NCBI GenBank assembly: GCA_938044775.1 | Contig: CALIOE010000057.1 | Location: 1 to 50,840, forward strand | Direction: 5' to 3' | DNA from: an uncultured Rhizobiaceae group bacterium | GTDB taxonomy: Bacteria > Pseudomonadota > Alphaproteobacteria > Rhizobiales > Rhizobiaceae | DNA: 50,840 nt | Shown: positions 24,810 to 33,143 of the stretch, one piece after another | How the letters are laid out: every line of letters starts with the position of its first letter | Position numbering within the stretch: the stretch's first letter is position 1 | The notes under the pieces: model-generated | The model's input: the letters and a program-made list of their open reading frames with translations, nothing else | Told to the model about the DNA's origin: nothing | Database searches by the model: none | Position numbers and translations under genes: made by a program

Positions 24810-25966
24810 TAGCGTCGTTCTCCAGCGCCGAGCGGCGTCTGCGGTGTTTTGCCTGGCACCCTGCCATAAGCCTCCGGAAGCGAGCAGGTCTTCAGTTCGG
24901 GCAGGACTTTCCTACCGAATATTTCGCATTCGTCTTTGTGCGGGTAGCCGGAGAATATAAACGCACGGATGCCCATTTTCCGGTATTCTTCGATCTTGCT
25001 CAGCACCTGATCAACGCTGCCGACCAGCGCAGCCCCGCAACCGGATCGTGCCCGCCCGATGCCGGTCCACAGATGCGGCTCGGAGTAACCCTCTTCATCG
25101 GTCATGTCACGGCCCTGGCTTTGCAGCGCAACACCAAGGCTCTTCGCATCAAGTGCCCGCTCGCGAATGGTCGCTCCTTTGTCGTCGTCCAGTTTAGACA
25201 CAAGGCTCTCGGCATATTCACGTGCTTCGGCTTCGGTATCGCGAACGACCATGTGCACCCGCAGACCGTAGTCAAGAACCCGGCCATGATGGACAGCTCT
25301 TTCGTGCACGGCTTTCATACGCTCGGCGAGCAGTTCCTGTGTTTCGGGCCACATCAGATAAACATCACAATGGGCACCACAAAGATCGATGGCCGGCGGT
25401 GAATATCCACCAAAGTAGAGCAGCGGACCGCCATTGATCTGGTAGGGTCTTACGGGATCGGTCGAAAGACCCTGAAGATTATAAATCTCGCCCTCGTAGG
25501 AGATTTCGTCCTGGTTCCAGGCCTGCTTGAGGATTTCGACAACTTCCCAGGAACGGCGGTAGCGGTATTCGCTGGATGCGTCTTCACCCGGGAAATTCGA
25601 CGAAATCACGTTGAGAGTCAGTCGACCCTTGAGAATGTGATCGAGCGTGGCGACTGTGCGCGCCAGCATGGCGGGGTGTAGTTCGCCGCATCGAATCGCT
25701 GCCAGCAGATTAATGTTCTTCGTCAGCGGGGCCGCAGCAGAGGCAAAGGTCAGCGTGTCCTGTCCCACCTGATAGGAGGACGGGCACAGAATGTTGCGAA
25801 AACCGAGCTTGTCCGCCGTCAGCAGGACATCACTGGTGTTCTCCCAGCTGCTCCGCAAGTCACCGTCTGGTACACCCAGATAGCGATAATCGTCTGAACA
25901 GATGGGTGCAAACCAGGAGACTTCAGAAGCATCAAGATCCGCAGATTTAACCGGTACAACCGACAT
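24809..25966 (-). CDS. SsuD-like FMN-dependent monooxygenase (LLM class), candidate sulfonate or sulfoquinovose monooxygenase
   Basis: A 385-residue luciferase-fold monooxygenase. Residues that match the SsuD alkanesulfonate monooxygenase active site are present: R236 and H238 in LRVHMVV, R307 in GRARSGCGAALVG, and Y341 in FSGYPH. The SsuD relatives use reduced FMN and oxygen to cut C-S bonds, releasing sulfite and an aldehyde. With the coupled flavin reductase and aldo-keto reductase this matches SmoC of sulfoquinovose breakdown. The exact sulfonate is an inference, as no transporter or glycosidase lies in the unit. No clear ribosome site precedes the ATG. Confidence 0.88.
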   Translation of the reverse strand: MSVVPVKSADLDASEVSWFAPICSDDYRYLGVPDGDLRSSWENTSDVLLTADKLGFRNILCPSSYQVGQDTLTFASAAAPLTKNINLLAAIRCGELHPAMLARTVATLDHILKGRLTLNVISSNFPGEDASSEYRYRRSWEVVEILKQAWNQDEISYEGEIYNLQGLSTDPVRPYQINGGPLLYFGGYSPPAIDLCGAHCDVYLMWPETQELLAERMKAVHERAVHHGRVLDYGLRVHMVVRDTEAEAREYAESLVSKLDDDKGATIRERALDAKSLGVALQSQGRDMTDEEGYSEPHLWTGIGRARSGCGAALVGSVDQVLSKIEEYRKMGIRAFIFSGYPHKDECEIFGRKVLPELKTCSLPEAYGRVPGKTPQTPLGAGERR

Positions 25967-26000
25967 GGGAAGAAAGCCCGTTCTTTTGTGACGCAGATGG

Positions 26001-26055
26001 ATTCATATGCTATTGATATACTCAGAGCGCAAATGTAAATCAATAGTGTATGAAT
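26001..26055. promoter_or_regulatory. Large imperfect inverted repeat, probable GntR operator
   Basis: ATTCATATGCTATTGAT (26001-26017) and ATCAATAGTGTATGAAT (26039-26055) are inverted copies, matching at 15 of 17 positions and 21 bases apart. They lie between the divergent monooxygenase and GntR genes and overlap the likely promoter elements of both, so one regulator could control both directions. Confidence 0.7.
26013..26041 (+). promoter_or_regulatory. Candidate promoter of the GntR gene
   Basis: TTGATA (26013-26018), a 17-base spacer and TAAATC (26036-26041) form a plausible sigma-70 promoter. Its -35 box lies in the left operator arm and its -10 box runs into the right arm. On the other strand TTGCGC, 17 bases, CATATG could serve the monooxygenase operon. 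Confidence 0.4.
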
Positions 26056-26084
26056 TTGAGTTTTACCTCTCTCGAACAGGCCAG

Positions 26085-26801
26085 ATGAACAGCCGTGCCA
26101 ACAACATCAAGCTGCCACTCTATATGCAGATCAGTGAGCTGCTCGCACGCGAGATAAATGCCGGCATCTGGCCTGATGGCGGACGGTTGCCGACAGAGGC
26201 GGATCTGGCCGCGAAACTCAATTGTGCCGTGGGCACCCTGCGCAAGGCACTGGCAGAGCTCGAACAGCGCGGTGCGCTGGAGCGAATCCAGGGATCCGGC
26301 ACATATGTCCGGCTCACGGGTGCGTCAAAGAGCATTTATTCTTTTTTTCATCTGGAGTTGAACAGCGGCGGTGGTCTGCCAAGCGCTGAGATTGTTGACC
26401 TGTCGCGTCAGGTTCAAACGGATGCGTTGCCCGATTTCGGTGGTCAGTCAGGCGCCCATGCGTGGCGGATACGCCGTCTACGCTGTCTCGATTCGACGCC
26501 CTCGGCGCTGGAGGAAATCTGGTTCGATGCCCGGCACATCGAACATCTTGAAGTAAACCAAATCAGCGAATCCCTTCATCAATTCTACAAAGACCATCTC
26601 GATTTCTGGATATCGCACGTGGAGGACCGCGTGTCGGTTGGTGTGTTTCCAGACTGGACGCCGTCCGGATCGAGGTTTGTTCCGGGCTCAAATTGTGGAC
26701 TGGTAAGCCGGGTTTCGCATTCGAACACCGGTTACGTAGAGGAGTTCTCTCAGACCTGGTTTGATCCGAATTTGGTACATTACAACGCGCGCTGGCGCTA
26801 A
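26085..26801 (+). CDS. GntR-family (HutC/UTRA) transcriptional regulator
   Basis: A 238-residue regulator: winged helix-turn-helix (about 8-75; LPTEADLAAKLNCAVGTLRKALAELEQRGALERIQGSGTYV) and a C-terminal UTRA ligand domain (about 85-235). The frame is open upstream to 26007, but that part crosses the operator; the ATG at 26085, with ACAGG 5 bases ahead, gives the normal domain start. It is divergent from the monooxygenase unit and co-directional with the Gfo/Idh gene 16 bases later. UTRA regulators usually bind a small sugar or sugar phosphate. Confidence 0.9.
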   Translation: MNSRANNIKLPLYMQISELLAREINAGIWPDGGRLPTEADLAAKLNCAVGTLRKALAELEQRGALERIQGSGTYVRLTGASKSIYSFFHLELNSGGGLPSAEIVDLSRQVQTDALPDFGGQSGAHAWRIRRLRCLDSTPSALEEIWFDARHIEHLEVNQISESLHQFYKDHLDFWISHVEDRVSVGVFPDWTPSGSRFVPGSNCGLVSRVSHSNTGYVEEFSQTWFDPNLVHYNARWR

Positions 26802-26817
26802 CGGAGCTTCACCCCCC

Positions 26818-27981
26818 ATGGGAAATACAACCAGATACGGCCTCATCGGCTGCGGCATGATGGGACAGGAGCACTTGCGAAATATTGCGCTGCTCCCTGA
26901 AGCTGACGTGGCAGCGATTTTTGAGCCGGATGCCACCATGAGGGCGCGCGCCATGGATATTGCGCCCGATGCCCGGCTTCACGAGTCGCTTGATGATTTG
27001 CTGTCGGCTCCGGATCTGGATTGTCTGCTGGTCGCCAGCCCCAACCATCTGCATGCGCAGCAACTGCGCAGGATTGCCGAAATCAACCCCCTTCCACTGC
27101 TTATGGAGAAACCGCTGTTCACGGATATGGAAGATTACGGCTTCGTATCTGAAGTGCAGGATACTTATCCTGCGCCGATCTGGGTGGCGATGGAATACCG
27201 CTATATGCCGGTGATTGCCAAACTGGTTGAGGAAGTGCGGACAATGCAATTGGCCGGTGACATGATCCACATGTTGACCATTCGAGAGCACCGCTTTCCA
27301 TTTCTGGAGAAAGTCGGCGACTGGAACCGGTTTAACCGTAAAACGGGTGGAACTTTGGTTGAGAAGTGCTGCCACTTTTTCGATCTCATGAGCTTCATTT
27401 TGCGGTCCAGACCTGTTCGGGTGTTTGCCAGTGGGGGGCAGGGCGCAAATCATCTGGATGAAAGCTACGACGGCGAGACGCCCGATATTCTCGACAATGC
27501 CTATGTGGTTCTGGATTACGAGAATGGTTCCAGAGCCATGCTCGATCTGTGCATGTTTGCTGACGGTTCCAAGTTTCAGGAATACATTGCAGCGGTGGGC
27601 TCGACACAAAAGGTTGAGTGCCGGGTCCCGGGTCCTCAACGGTTTTGGCCGGTCGATGATCTCGGCGATCCGCCCGTTGCAGAAGTGACCGTGAGCAGAC
27701 GAGATCCAAGGGTAGAGCTGTCCGTCGAAGTTCCTGTCGATCCGGAATTGCTGGATGCCGGGGATCACAACGGTTCGACCTTCTATCAGCACCGCAAGTT
27801 TCTCGATGTTGTGCGCCGGGGTGGCGAGGTGGAAGTTGATCTCTCAGCCGGCATTGAGGCGGTCCTTATCGGCAAAGCAGCGCAACACTCCATTGCAACC
27901 GGGGAGGCGGTGGATTTGACAAAAGGGCCATTTGCAAGCGAGGTCAGAAATCGATCTGACCTGCACGCCGAACGGAACTGA
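26818..27981 (+). CDS. Gfo/Idh/MocA-family oxidoreductase
   Basis: A 387-residue NAD(P)-dependent dehydrogenase of sugars or inositol-like compounds. Rossmann motif GLIGCGMMG (8-16), the conserved ASPNHLH (73-79) and the catalytic EKP (97-99 in LLMEKPLFTD) are present. The ATG at 26818 follows GGAG by 11 bases; an in-frame ATG at 26761 lies within GntR. The aldo-keto reductase gene follows after 2 bases. It may act on the sugar skeleton left after desulfonation, or on another sugar sensed by the GntR protein. Confidence 0.89.
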   Translation: MGNTTRYGLIGCGMMGQEHLRNIALLPEADVAAIFEPDATMRARAMDIAPDARLHESLDDLLSAPDLDCLLVASPNHLHAQQLRRIAEINPLPLLMEKPLFTDMEDYGFVSEVQDTYPAPIWVAMEYRYMPVIAKLVEEVRTMQLAGDMIHMLTIREHRFPFLEKVGDWNRFNRKTGGTLVEKCCHFFDLMSFILRSRPVRVFASGGQGANHLDESYDGETPDILDNAYVVLDYENGSRAMLDLCMFADGSKFQEYIAAVGSTQKVECRVPGPQRFWPVDDLGDPPVAEVTVSRRDPRVELSVEVPVDPELLDAGDHNGSTFYQHRKFLDVVRRGGEVEVDLSAGIEAVLIGKAAQHSIATGEAVDLTKGPFASEVRNRSDLHAERN

Positions 27982-27983
27982 CT

Positions 27984-28976
27984 ATGAAGAAACGCAGCCT
28001 TGGCCATGGGGGCCCCATGGTTTCGGAAATCGGCCTCGGGTGCTGGAGTTTCGGCGGTGCCTATGGACCCACCAACGAATCGACCAGTCATGAGACGCTG
28101 GCTACAGCGCTTGATTTGGGCGTGGACTTTCTCGATACCGCCAATGTCTATGGCAATGGCGTTTCAGAGCGGTTTATTGGTTCCTTTATCAGGAACCATC
28201 CAAACCAGTTCAAGATCGCTACCAAGGCGGGAATCTATCGCGACCCGGATACACAGGTGCGAGGATTCAACAATACGCCTGAACATTTGCGGTCTGAGCT
28301 GGAAAAATCACTTGGCCGTCTCGGCGTTGATCATGTGGCGCTCTACTACATTCATCGCCGCGATCAGACGATCCCGATTGAGGATGTCATGGAAACGCTG
28401 ATGCGCTTCAAGGATGAGGGCAAAATCGGAGGCATCGGCTTCTCAGAAATATCGCCTGCTTCATTGCGTCGGGCTCATGCCGTTCATCCGGTGATGGCTG
28501 TGCAGAGTGAATATTCTCTCTGGTCGCGCATGCCGGAGCTCGGGGTGATCCAGGCCTGCGCTGAACTTGGCGTTGCTTTTGTACCCTTCTCGCCATTGGG
28601 ACGTGGTATGTTTGGCGTCAAAACCCTTGATCCGAAGAGCTTTCCCGAAAGCGACTTTCGAAACGGCACACCGCGGTTCAGTGCTCCAAATTATGACTTC
28701 AATGTTGCGGCCATCGCCCCATTTAAGGACTATGCCGCGACGATTGGCACCACACCGGCCGCGCTGGCCGTTGCATGGACTCTGGCCCAGGGACCACACC
28801 TTATTCCGATCCCCGGCACACGTTCGTCAGATCACCTGAGCGACTTTGCCGCAGCATCAAAACTGGAATTGTCGGCTGATCAGCTTGCAGAAATCGCGCG
28901 CATTCTTCCGCCCGGATTTGCCCATGGCGATCGCTATTCCAAAGCCCAATTGCCCGGAGCTGAACGATATTGCTGA
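27984..28976 (+). CDS. Aldo/keto reductase (YakC/AKR13-like)
   Basis: A 330-residue NADP-dependent oxidoreductase with catalytic tetrad D51, Y56 (DTANVYGNG), K81 (ATKAGIY) and H124 (YYIHRRD), and the C-terminal cofactor segment IPIPGTRSSDHL. It differs in subgroup from the aldo-keto reductase at 23904. It sits 2 bases after the Gfo/Idh gene and its stop overlaps the TTG start of the HAD gene. Substrate unknown, likely a sugar aldehyde or lactone precursor. Confidence 0.9.
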   Translation: MKKRSLGHGGPMVSEIGLGCWSFGGAYGPTNESTSHETLATALDLGVDFLDTANVYGNGVSERFIGSFIRNHPNQFKIATKAGIYRDPDTQVRGFNNTPEHLRSELEKSLGRLGVDHVALYYIHRRDQTIPIEDVMETLMRFKDEGKIGGIGFSEISPASLRRAHAVHPVMAVQSEYSLWSRMPELGVIQACAELGVAFVPFSPLGRGMFGVKTLDPKSFPESDFRNGTPRFSAPNYDFNVAAIAPFKDYAATIGTTPAALAVAWTLAQGPHLIPIPGTRSSDHLSDFAAASKLELSADQLAEIARILPPGFAHGDRYSKAQLPGAERYC

Positions 28977-29671
28977 CGCAAGCTGAAACCAGCCTGGTGA
29001 TATTTGACTGTGACGGTGTTTTGATCGACAGCGAGATTCTCAGTGCCACAACGCTTGTTGACTTATTGGAACCGCTGGGTGTCTCGCTTAGCTTCGAACA
29101 TATTCATCAGCATTTTTTGGGCCGCAGTTTTCCCACAGTGTCGACCGCCATCCGAAATGACTTCAACCTTGATCTTCCCGAAGATTTTGAAAGCGAGTAC
29201 CGACGGGTCCTGCTCAAGAGGTTCGAAACACAGCTGAAACCAACCAAAGGTGTGGTCAAGGTAATCGAGCAACTGGTTACAAATTCTGCAGTGGCAACCA
29301 GCAGCAGCCCGGAGCGTGTGGCCAGGTCCCTGCAGATCACTGGATTGGGGACCTTTTTCGGCACACGTGTTTACACCGCCTCTGAGGTTTCAAGAGGCAA
29401 ACCCGCGCCCGATCTATTCCTTCATGTTGCTGACAAAGAGGGGGTCGAGCCGAGCCGTTGTCTGGTCATCGAGGACAGTGCGCCCGGTGTCGAAGCAGCG
29501 CTTTCGGCAGGAATGAATGTGTTGCGTTATGTCGGCGGCAGCCATTTCGCTGGCGCTCAAGATCCCGGGTCATTGGACGAAAAGCGAGCGCCTGTCTTTG
29601 ACTCTTGGGCAGAATTCTTCGACATCATGCCGGGGTTAAAGAAGAGCAGCGCTGAAAAATCATCATGGTGA
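28970..29671 (+). CDS. HAD-superfamily sugar phosphatase / phosphoglucomutase-like hydrolase
   Basis: A 233-residue HAD subfamily IA protein with nucleophile motif FDCDGVLID (D13, D15), the second motif ATSSSPERV, lysine in RGKPAPD and the acidic VIEDSAPGVEAA. It likely removes phosphate from a sugar phosphate. The start is TTG at 28970 with GGAG upstream; no good ATG is available. It overlaps the genes on both sides (7 bases each). HAD genes beside SorC regulators and smo genes are common in alphaproteobacterial polyol clusters, so it probably belongs with the polyol operon. Confidence 0.87.
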   Translation: MLTQAETSLVIFDCDGVLIDSEILSATTLVDLLEPLGVSLSFEHIHQHFLGRSFPTVSTAIRNDFNLDLPEDFESEYRRVLLKRFETQLKPTKGVVKVIEQLVTNSAVATSSSPERVARSLQITGLGTFFGTRVYTASEVSRGKPAPDLFLHVADKEGVEPSRCLVIEDSAPGVEAALSAGMNVLRYVGGSHFAGAQDPGSLDEKRAPVFDSWAEFFDIMPGLKKSSAEKSSW

Positions 29672-30636
29672 GTAAGGCCGAAAACGAAGCAAACCGTCTC
29701 GATGAGGCAGCCCGGGCCGGCTGGCTGTACTATGTTGCGGGCAACACTCAGGACGAAATCGCCCGCAAACTCGGTGTGTCCAGACAGTCTGCACAAAGGC
29801 TGGTTTCACTCGCAGTTAGCGAAAAGCTCATCAAGGTCAGACTTGATCACCCCATTGCGAATTGCATGGAGCTGAGCCATCGTTTGAAAGAGCAGTTCGG
29901 ACTGATTGCCTGTGAAGTCGTGCCCAGCGACCCCGACGCGCCGAACTCCATCGCCGGCATTGCGCTTGCTGGCGCGGCGGAGATGGAGCGGGTTCTTAAA
30001 TCGAAGGAAACCAAAATCATTGCTCTTGGCACCGGGCGGGCACTTCGGTCGAGTGTGGAACAATTGCGCAGAATGGATTGCCCTCAGCACCGCGTTGTTT
30101 CGCTGCTCGGCAACATGATGTCGGACGGATCGGCCTCGGGTTACAATGCCGTCATACGAATGGCCGAAAGGGTGAATGCACGCCATTTTCCCATGCCGCT
30201 CCCGGTGCTGGCGCGTTCTCCTGACGAGTTGGCGGTCCTGCACAGCCAGGAACCGGTGGCCAACATACTTGATCTTGCTCGCCGTGCAGATGTTACCTTT
30301 GTCGGCATCGGTGACATCGCCGACACGGCGCCCATGCTGGTGGATGGATTTGTGACCCGGGACGATATGCGGGCCCTGATGGCCTTAGGTGCAGTGGGAG
30401 AGATAACCAGCTGGGTCTATGACAGCAACGGCAGGCTGCTGGACGGTTTCACCAAACGCTGTGTTGCCTCGGCACCGCTTGTGGTCGACAGCAAGCGTCC
30501 GGTCTTCGGTATTGCTGCCGGCGAATCAAAAGTGACAGCCATTCTCGGTGCATTGCGTGGAAAGCTGATCAATTCGCTCATTACGAACGAAGCGACGGCG
30601 GAGCAATTGCTGGCACAGCAGAGCTCAGGCAGCTGA
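29665..30636 (+). CDS. smoC: SorC-family sugar-binding transcriptional regulator
   Basis: A 323-residue regulator of the SorC/DeoR type: N-terminal helix-turn-helix (about 20-60; GNTQDEIARKLGVSRQSAQRLVSLA) and a C-terminal sugar-phosphate-binding domain (GIALAGAAEMERVL, IALGTGRALRSSVEQL, VVSLLGNM, FVGIGDIADTAPM). It overlaps the HAD gene by 7 bases and stands directly before the polyol operon, with a 195-base gap that contains inverted repeats. It very likely controls smoEFGK. The symbol follows the Rhodobacter polyol operon, not the sulfoquinovose genes of the same name. Confidence 0.9.
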   Translation: MVSKAENEANRLDEAARAGWLYYVAGNTQDEIARKLGVSRQSAQRLVSLAVSEKLIKVRLDHPIANCMELSHRLKEQFGLIACEVVPSDPDAPNSIAGIALAGAAEMERVLKSKETKIIALGTGRALRSSVEQLRRMDCPQHRVVSLLGNMMSDGSASGYNAVIRMAERVNARHFPMPLPVLARSPDELAVLHSQEPVANILDLARRADVTFVGIGDIADTAPMLVDGFVTRDDMRALMALGAVGEITSWVYDSNGRLLDGFTKRCVASAPLVVDSKRPVFGIAAGESKVTAILGALRGKLINSLITNEATAEQLLAQQSSGS

Positions 30637-30752
30637 TCTCCGATAAATTCGCGACAGCGATTTAACTGGTACCTGGCGACCAAATCTTGCCCGATTCAAC
30701 TTCGAAGATCGCTTTGTGTCGCCTCCGGTCGAGTCTTTTTAAGATTCCACCA

Positions 30753-30782
30753 TTGACACCGGCCTCCAATTTCTGCGAGTAT
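30753..30782 (+). promoter_or_regulatory. Candidate promoter of the polyol operon
   Basis: A perfect -35 box TTGACA (30753-30758) is followed 18 bases later by the weak -10 GAGTAT (30777-30782). A weak -10 box fits a promoter needing an activator such as the SorC protein. Confidence 0.4.
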
Positions 30783-30819
30783 TTGCCCGCAACTTAAGCA
30801 AATGCCCAAGTCGGGCATT
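30781..30819. promoter_or_regulatory. Two inverted repeats upstream of smoE, candidate SorC sites
   Basis: ATTTGC (30781-30786) and GCAAAT (30798-30803) are inverted with 11 bases between. AATGCCC (30801-30807) and GGGCATT (30813-30819) are a perfect 7-bp dyad around AAGTC. The second dyad ends 1 base before GGAGG of smoE, so in RNA it would be a hairpin right at the ribosome site. Confidence 0.5.
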
Positions 30820-30831
30820 GGGAGGAACAGC

Positions 30832-32148
30832 ATGAAATATTTGACACGCACCCTGCTGGGTGCGGCGGTTGCGTCGTTGATGGCATCGACCGCAAACGCC
30901 GATGGCCACGCCAAGACGCTCACCATTGCGACTGTGAACAATGGTGACATGATCCGTATGCAAAAATACACGGATGATTTCACCAAGAAAACCGGCCACA
31001 AGGTCGAGTGGGTGACACTGGAAGAAAACGTGCTGCGTCAGCGCGTCACGACGGACATCACCACCAAGGGCGGTGCCTTTGATATTATGACAATCGGCAT
31101 GTACGAGACGCCGATCTGGGGCAAAAACGGCTGGCTCGTTTCGTTGAATGATCTATCTGCTGAATACAACGCTGACGACATCCTGCCCGCCATGAGAGGC
31201 GGCCTGTCCTACGAAGGCACCATGTATGCCGCACCATTCTACGGCGAATCTTCGATGATCATGTATCGCAGTGATCTGATGGAAAAAGCCGGTATGGAAA
31301 TGCCCGAGGCTCCGACCTGGGACTTCATTGCCAAAGCAGCGGCTGCCATGACTGATCGCGGCAACGAGATCAACGGTATTTGCCTGCGCGGTAAAGCCGG
31401 TTGGGGTGAAGGTGGTGCATTCATCACAGCAATGTCGAACTCATTCGGCGCGCGCTGGTTCGATGAAAATTGGAATGCCCAGTTCGACACCAAGGAATGG
31501 GCTGACACGCTCAACTTCTACAAGTCCATGATGGACGCATCTGGCCCTCCAGGATACGCGACCAACGGCTTTAACGAAAACCTGTCGCTCTTCCAGCAAG
31601 GCAAATGCGGCATGTGGATCGATGCGACTGTTGCGGCATCTTTCGTGACCAACCCCAACGACTCGACCGTCGCTGACAAGGTTGGCTTTGCTCTGGCGCC
31701 CGATACCGGCCTCGGCAAACGCAGCAACTGGCTCTGGGCCTGGGCCCTGGCCATTCCTGCCGGCACGCAGAAAGCCGACGCCGCCAAGGAGTTCATCGAA
31801 TGGGCAACCGGAACAGGCTACATCGAGCTTGTTGCAGCCAAGGAAGGTTGGGCAAACGTACCTCCAGGTGCGCGCACTTCGCTCTACGAGAATCCTGAAT
31901 ACAAAAAGGTGCCATTCGCCAAGATGACACTGGATTCGATCCTTTCGGCTGATCCGACCAACTCGACTGTCAAGCCGAGCCCCTATGTGGGTATTCAGTT
32001 CGCGGCGATCCCCGAGTTTGCCGGTATTGCGACTGACGTGAGCCAGGAGTTCTCGGCCGCCTATGCAGGGCAGCAGACTGTAGAAGAGGCACTTGCCAAG
32101 GCTCAGGCTCTGACCAACGATGCAATGGAAGCAGCTGGCTACAAATAA
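30832..32148 (+). CDS. smoE: Polyol (sorbitol/mannitol) ABC transporter binding protein
   Basis: Periplasmic receptor of 438 residues with signal peptide cleaved near residue 23 (STANA|DG). It matches the Rhodobacter SmoE/Pseudomonas MtlE type: TLTIATVNNGDMIRMQKYTDDFTKKTGHKVEW, YAAPFYGESSMIMYRSDLM and SNWLWAWALAIPAGTQ. It binds sorbitol and mannitol-like polyols. GGAGG lies 6 bases before the ATG at 30832. Its downstream neighbours (permeases, ATPase, sorbitol and mannitol dehydrogenases, fructokinase) confirm the role. Confidence 0.93.
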   Translation: MKYLTRTLLGAAVASLMASTANADGHAKTLTIATVNNGDMIRMQKYTDDFTKKTGHKVEWVTLEENVLRQRVTTDITTKGGAFDIMTIGMYETPIWGKNGWLVSLNDLSAEYNADDILPAMRGGLSYEGTMYAAPFYGESSMIMYRSDLMEKAGMEMPEAPTWDFIAKAAAAMTDRGNEINGICLRGKAGWGEGGAFITAMSNSFGARWFDENWNAQFDTKEWADTLNFYKSMMDASGPPGYATNGFNENLSLFQQGKCGMWIDATVAASFVTNPNDSTVADKVGFALAPDTGLGKRSNWLWAWALAIPAGTQKADAAKEFIEWATGTGYIELVAAKEGWANVPPGARTSLYENPEYKKVPFAKMTLDSILSADPTNSTVKPSPYVGIQFAAIPEFAGIATDVSQEFSAAYAGQQTVEEALAKAQALTNDAMEAAGYK

Positions 32149-32166
32149 GCGAGCGCTCCAAATAAT

Positions 32167-32193
32167 GAGGGGCCGCGCAAATCGTGGCCCCTC
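32167..32193 (+). repeat. Intercistronic hairpin after smoE
   Basis: GAGGGGCCGCG pairs with CGTGGCCCCTC (11 bp, one G-T pair) around CAAAT. No T-run follows, so it more likely protects the smoE message from decay than ends transcription. Confidence 0.75.
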
Positions 32194-32263
32194 CTTCAGA
32201 ATACTCTAAAATCTGAATCAGACGTCTCGGACGGTGTTTCCGTCAACAGGAGAGGTGCGCCCC

Positions 32264-33130
32264 ATGGCAACTCAGAATTCCAGATCCGCTGCCCGCCTGA
32301 TGCTGGCCCCTGCCGTGATCTTGCTTCTCGGGTGGATGCTCGTGCCCCTGACGATGACCTTGTGGTTTTCGTTCCGGAAATACCTGCCCCTTCGCGGTGG
32401 CGACCAGGGTTGGGTCGGGTTCGACAATTACGTTCGCTTCGTCAGTTCGAGCTCCTTTTGGCCCAGTGTGCAAACCACCTTGATCATCGTCGGTGGCGTA
32501 CTCGTCATCACTGTGGTCTTTGGCATCCTGCTTGCACTTCTCCTCGACCAGCCGATGTGGGGGCAGGGCATTGTCCGGATCCTCGTCATCGCTCCGTTCT
32601 TCGTGATGCCGACCGTATCGGCGCTCGTTTGGAAGAACATTTTCATGGACCCCGTAAATGGTCTCTTCGCACATCTTTGGAAGTTCTTCGGCGCAACGCC
32701 GATCGAATGGCTCTCGCAGGCGTCGGTTCAATCGATCATTATGATCGTCAGCTGGCAATGGTTGCCTTTTGCCACACTTATTTTGCTCACCGCTGTTCAA
32801 TCACTGGATGGCGAGCAACTTGAAGCCTCGGAGATGGATGGCGCAAAACCGCTGCAGCGCTTTGGCTACATCATCCTGCCGCACCTGGCACGCGCCATCA
32901 CCATCGTCGTGTTGATCCAGACGATCTTCCTTCTGTCGATCTTCGCGGAGATATTTGTGACCACAGGGGGCGCATTCGGCACCAAGACACTTTCATATCT
33001 GATTTTCCAGCGCGTGTTGGAGAGCCAGAATATCGGGCTGGGTTCGGCGGGCGGCATTTACGCCGTCATCCTTGCCAACATCGTTGCGATCTTCCTGATG
33101 CGCATCGTCGGCAAAAACCTGGACGCGTGA
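32264..33130 (+). CDS. smoF: Polyol ABC transporter permease
   Basis: A 288-residue membrane protein with six predicted spans, starting LMLAPAVILLLGWMLVPLTMTLWFSF. The coupling loop is QLEASEMDGAKPLQRFGYIILPHL (about 189-212). AGGAGAGG stands 8 bases before the ATG at 32264. It forms the channel with SmoG, 13 bases downstream. Confidence 0.92.
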   Translation: MATQNSRSAARLMLAPAVILLLGWMLVPLTMTLWFSFRKYLPLRGGDQGWVGFDNYVRFVSSSSFWPSVQTTLIIVGGVLVITVVFGILLALLLDQPMWGQGIVRILVIAPFFVMPTVSALVWKNIFMDPVNGLFAHLWKFFGATPIEWLSQASVQSIIMIVSWQWLPFATLILLTAVQSLDGEQLEASEMDGAKPLQRFGYIILPHLARAITIVVLIQTIFLLSIFAEIFVTTGGAFGTKTLSYLIFQRVLESQNIGLGSAGGIYAVILANIVAIFLMRIVGKNLDA

Positions 33131-33143
33131 GGAGGAACTGATC

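Noticed and set aside
23398..25966. Bacterial luciferase or nitrilotriacetate-type monooxygenase for the LLM gene
   Set aside because: The residues and the SGYPH and LRVH motifs match the SsuD sulfonate branch better.
26809..27792. Minus-strand open frame opposite the Gfo/Idh gene
   Set aside because: Composition of a shadow frame; the plus-strand gene has full motifs.
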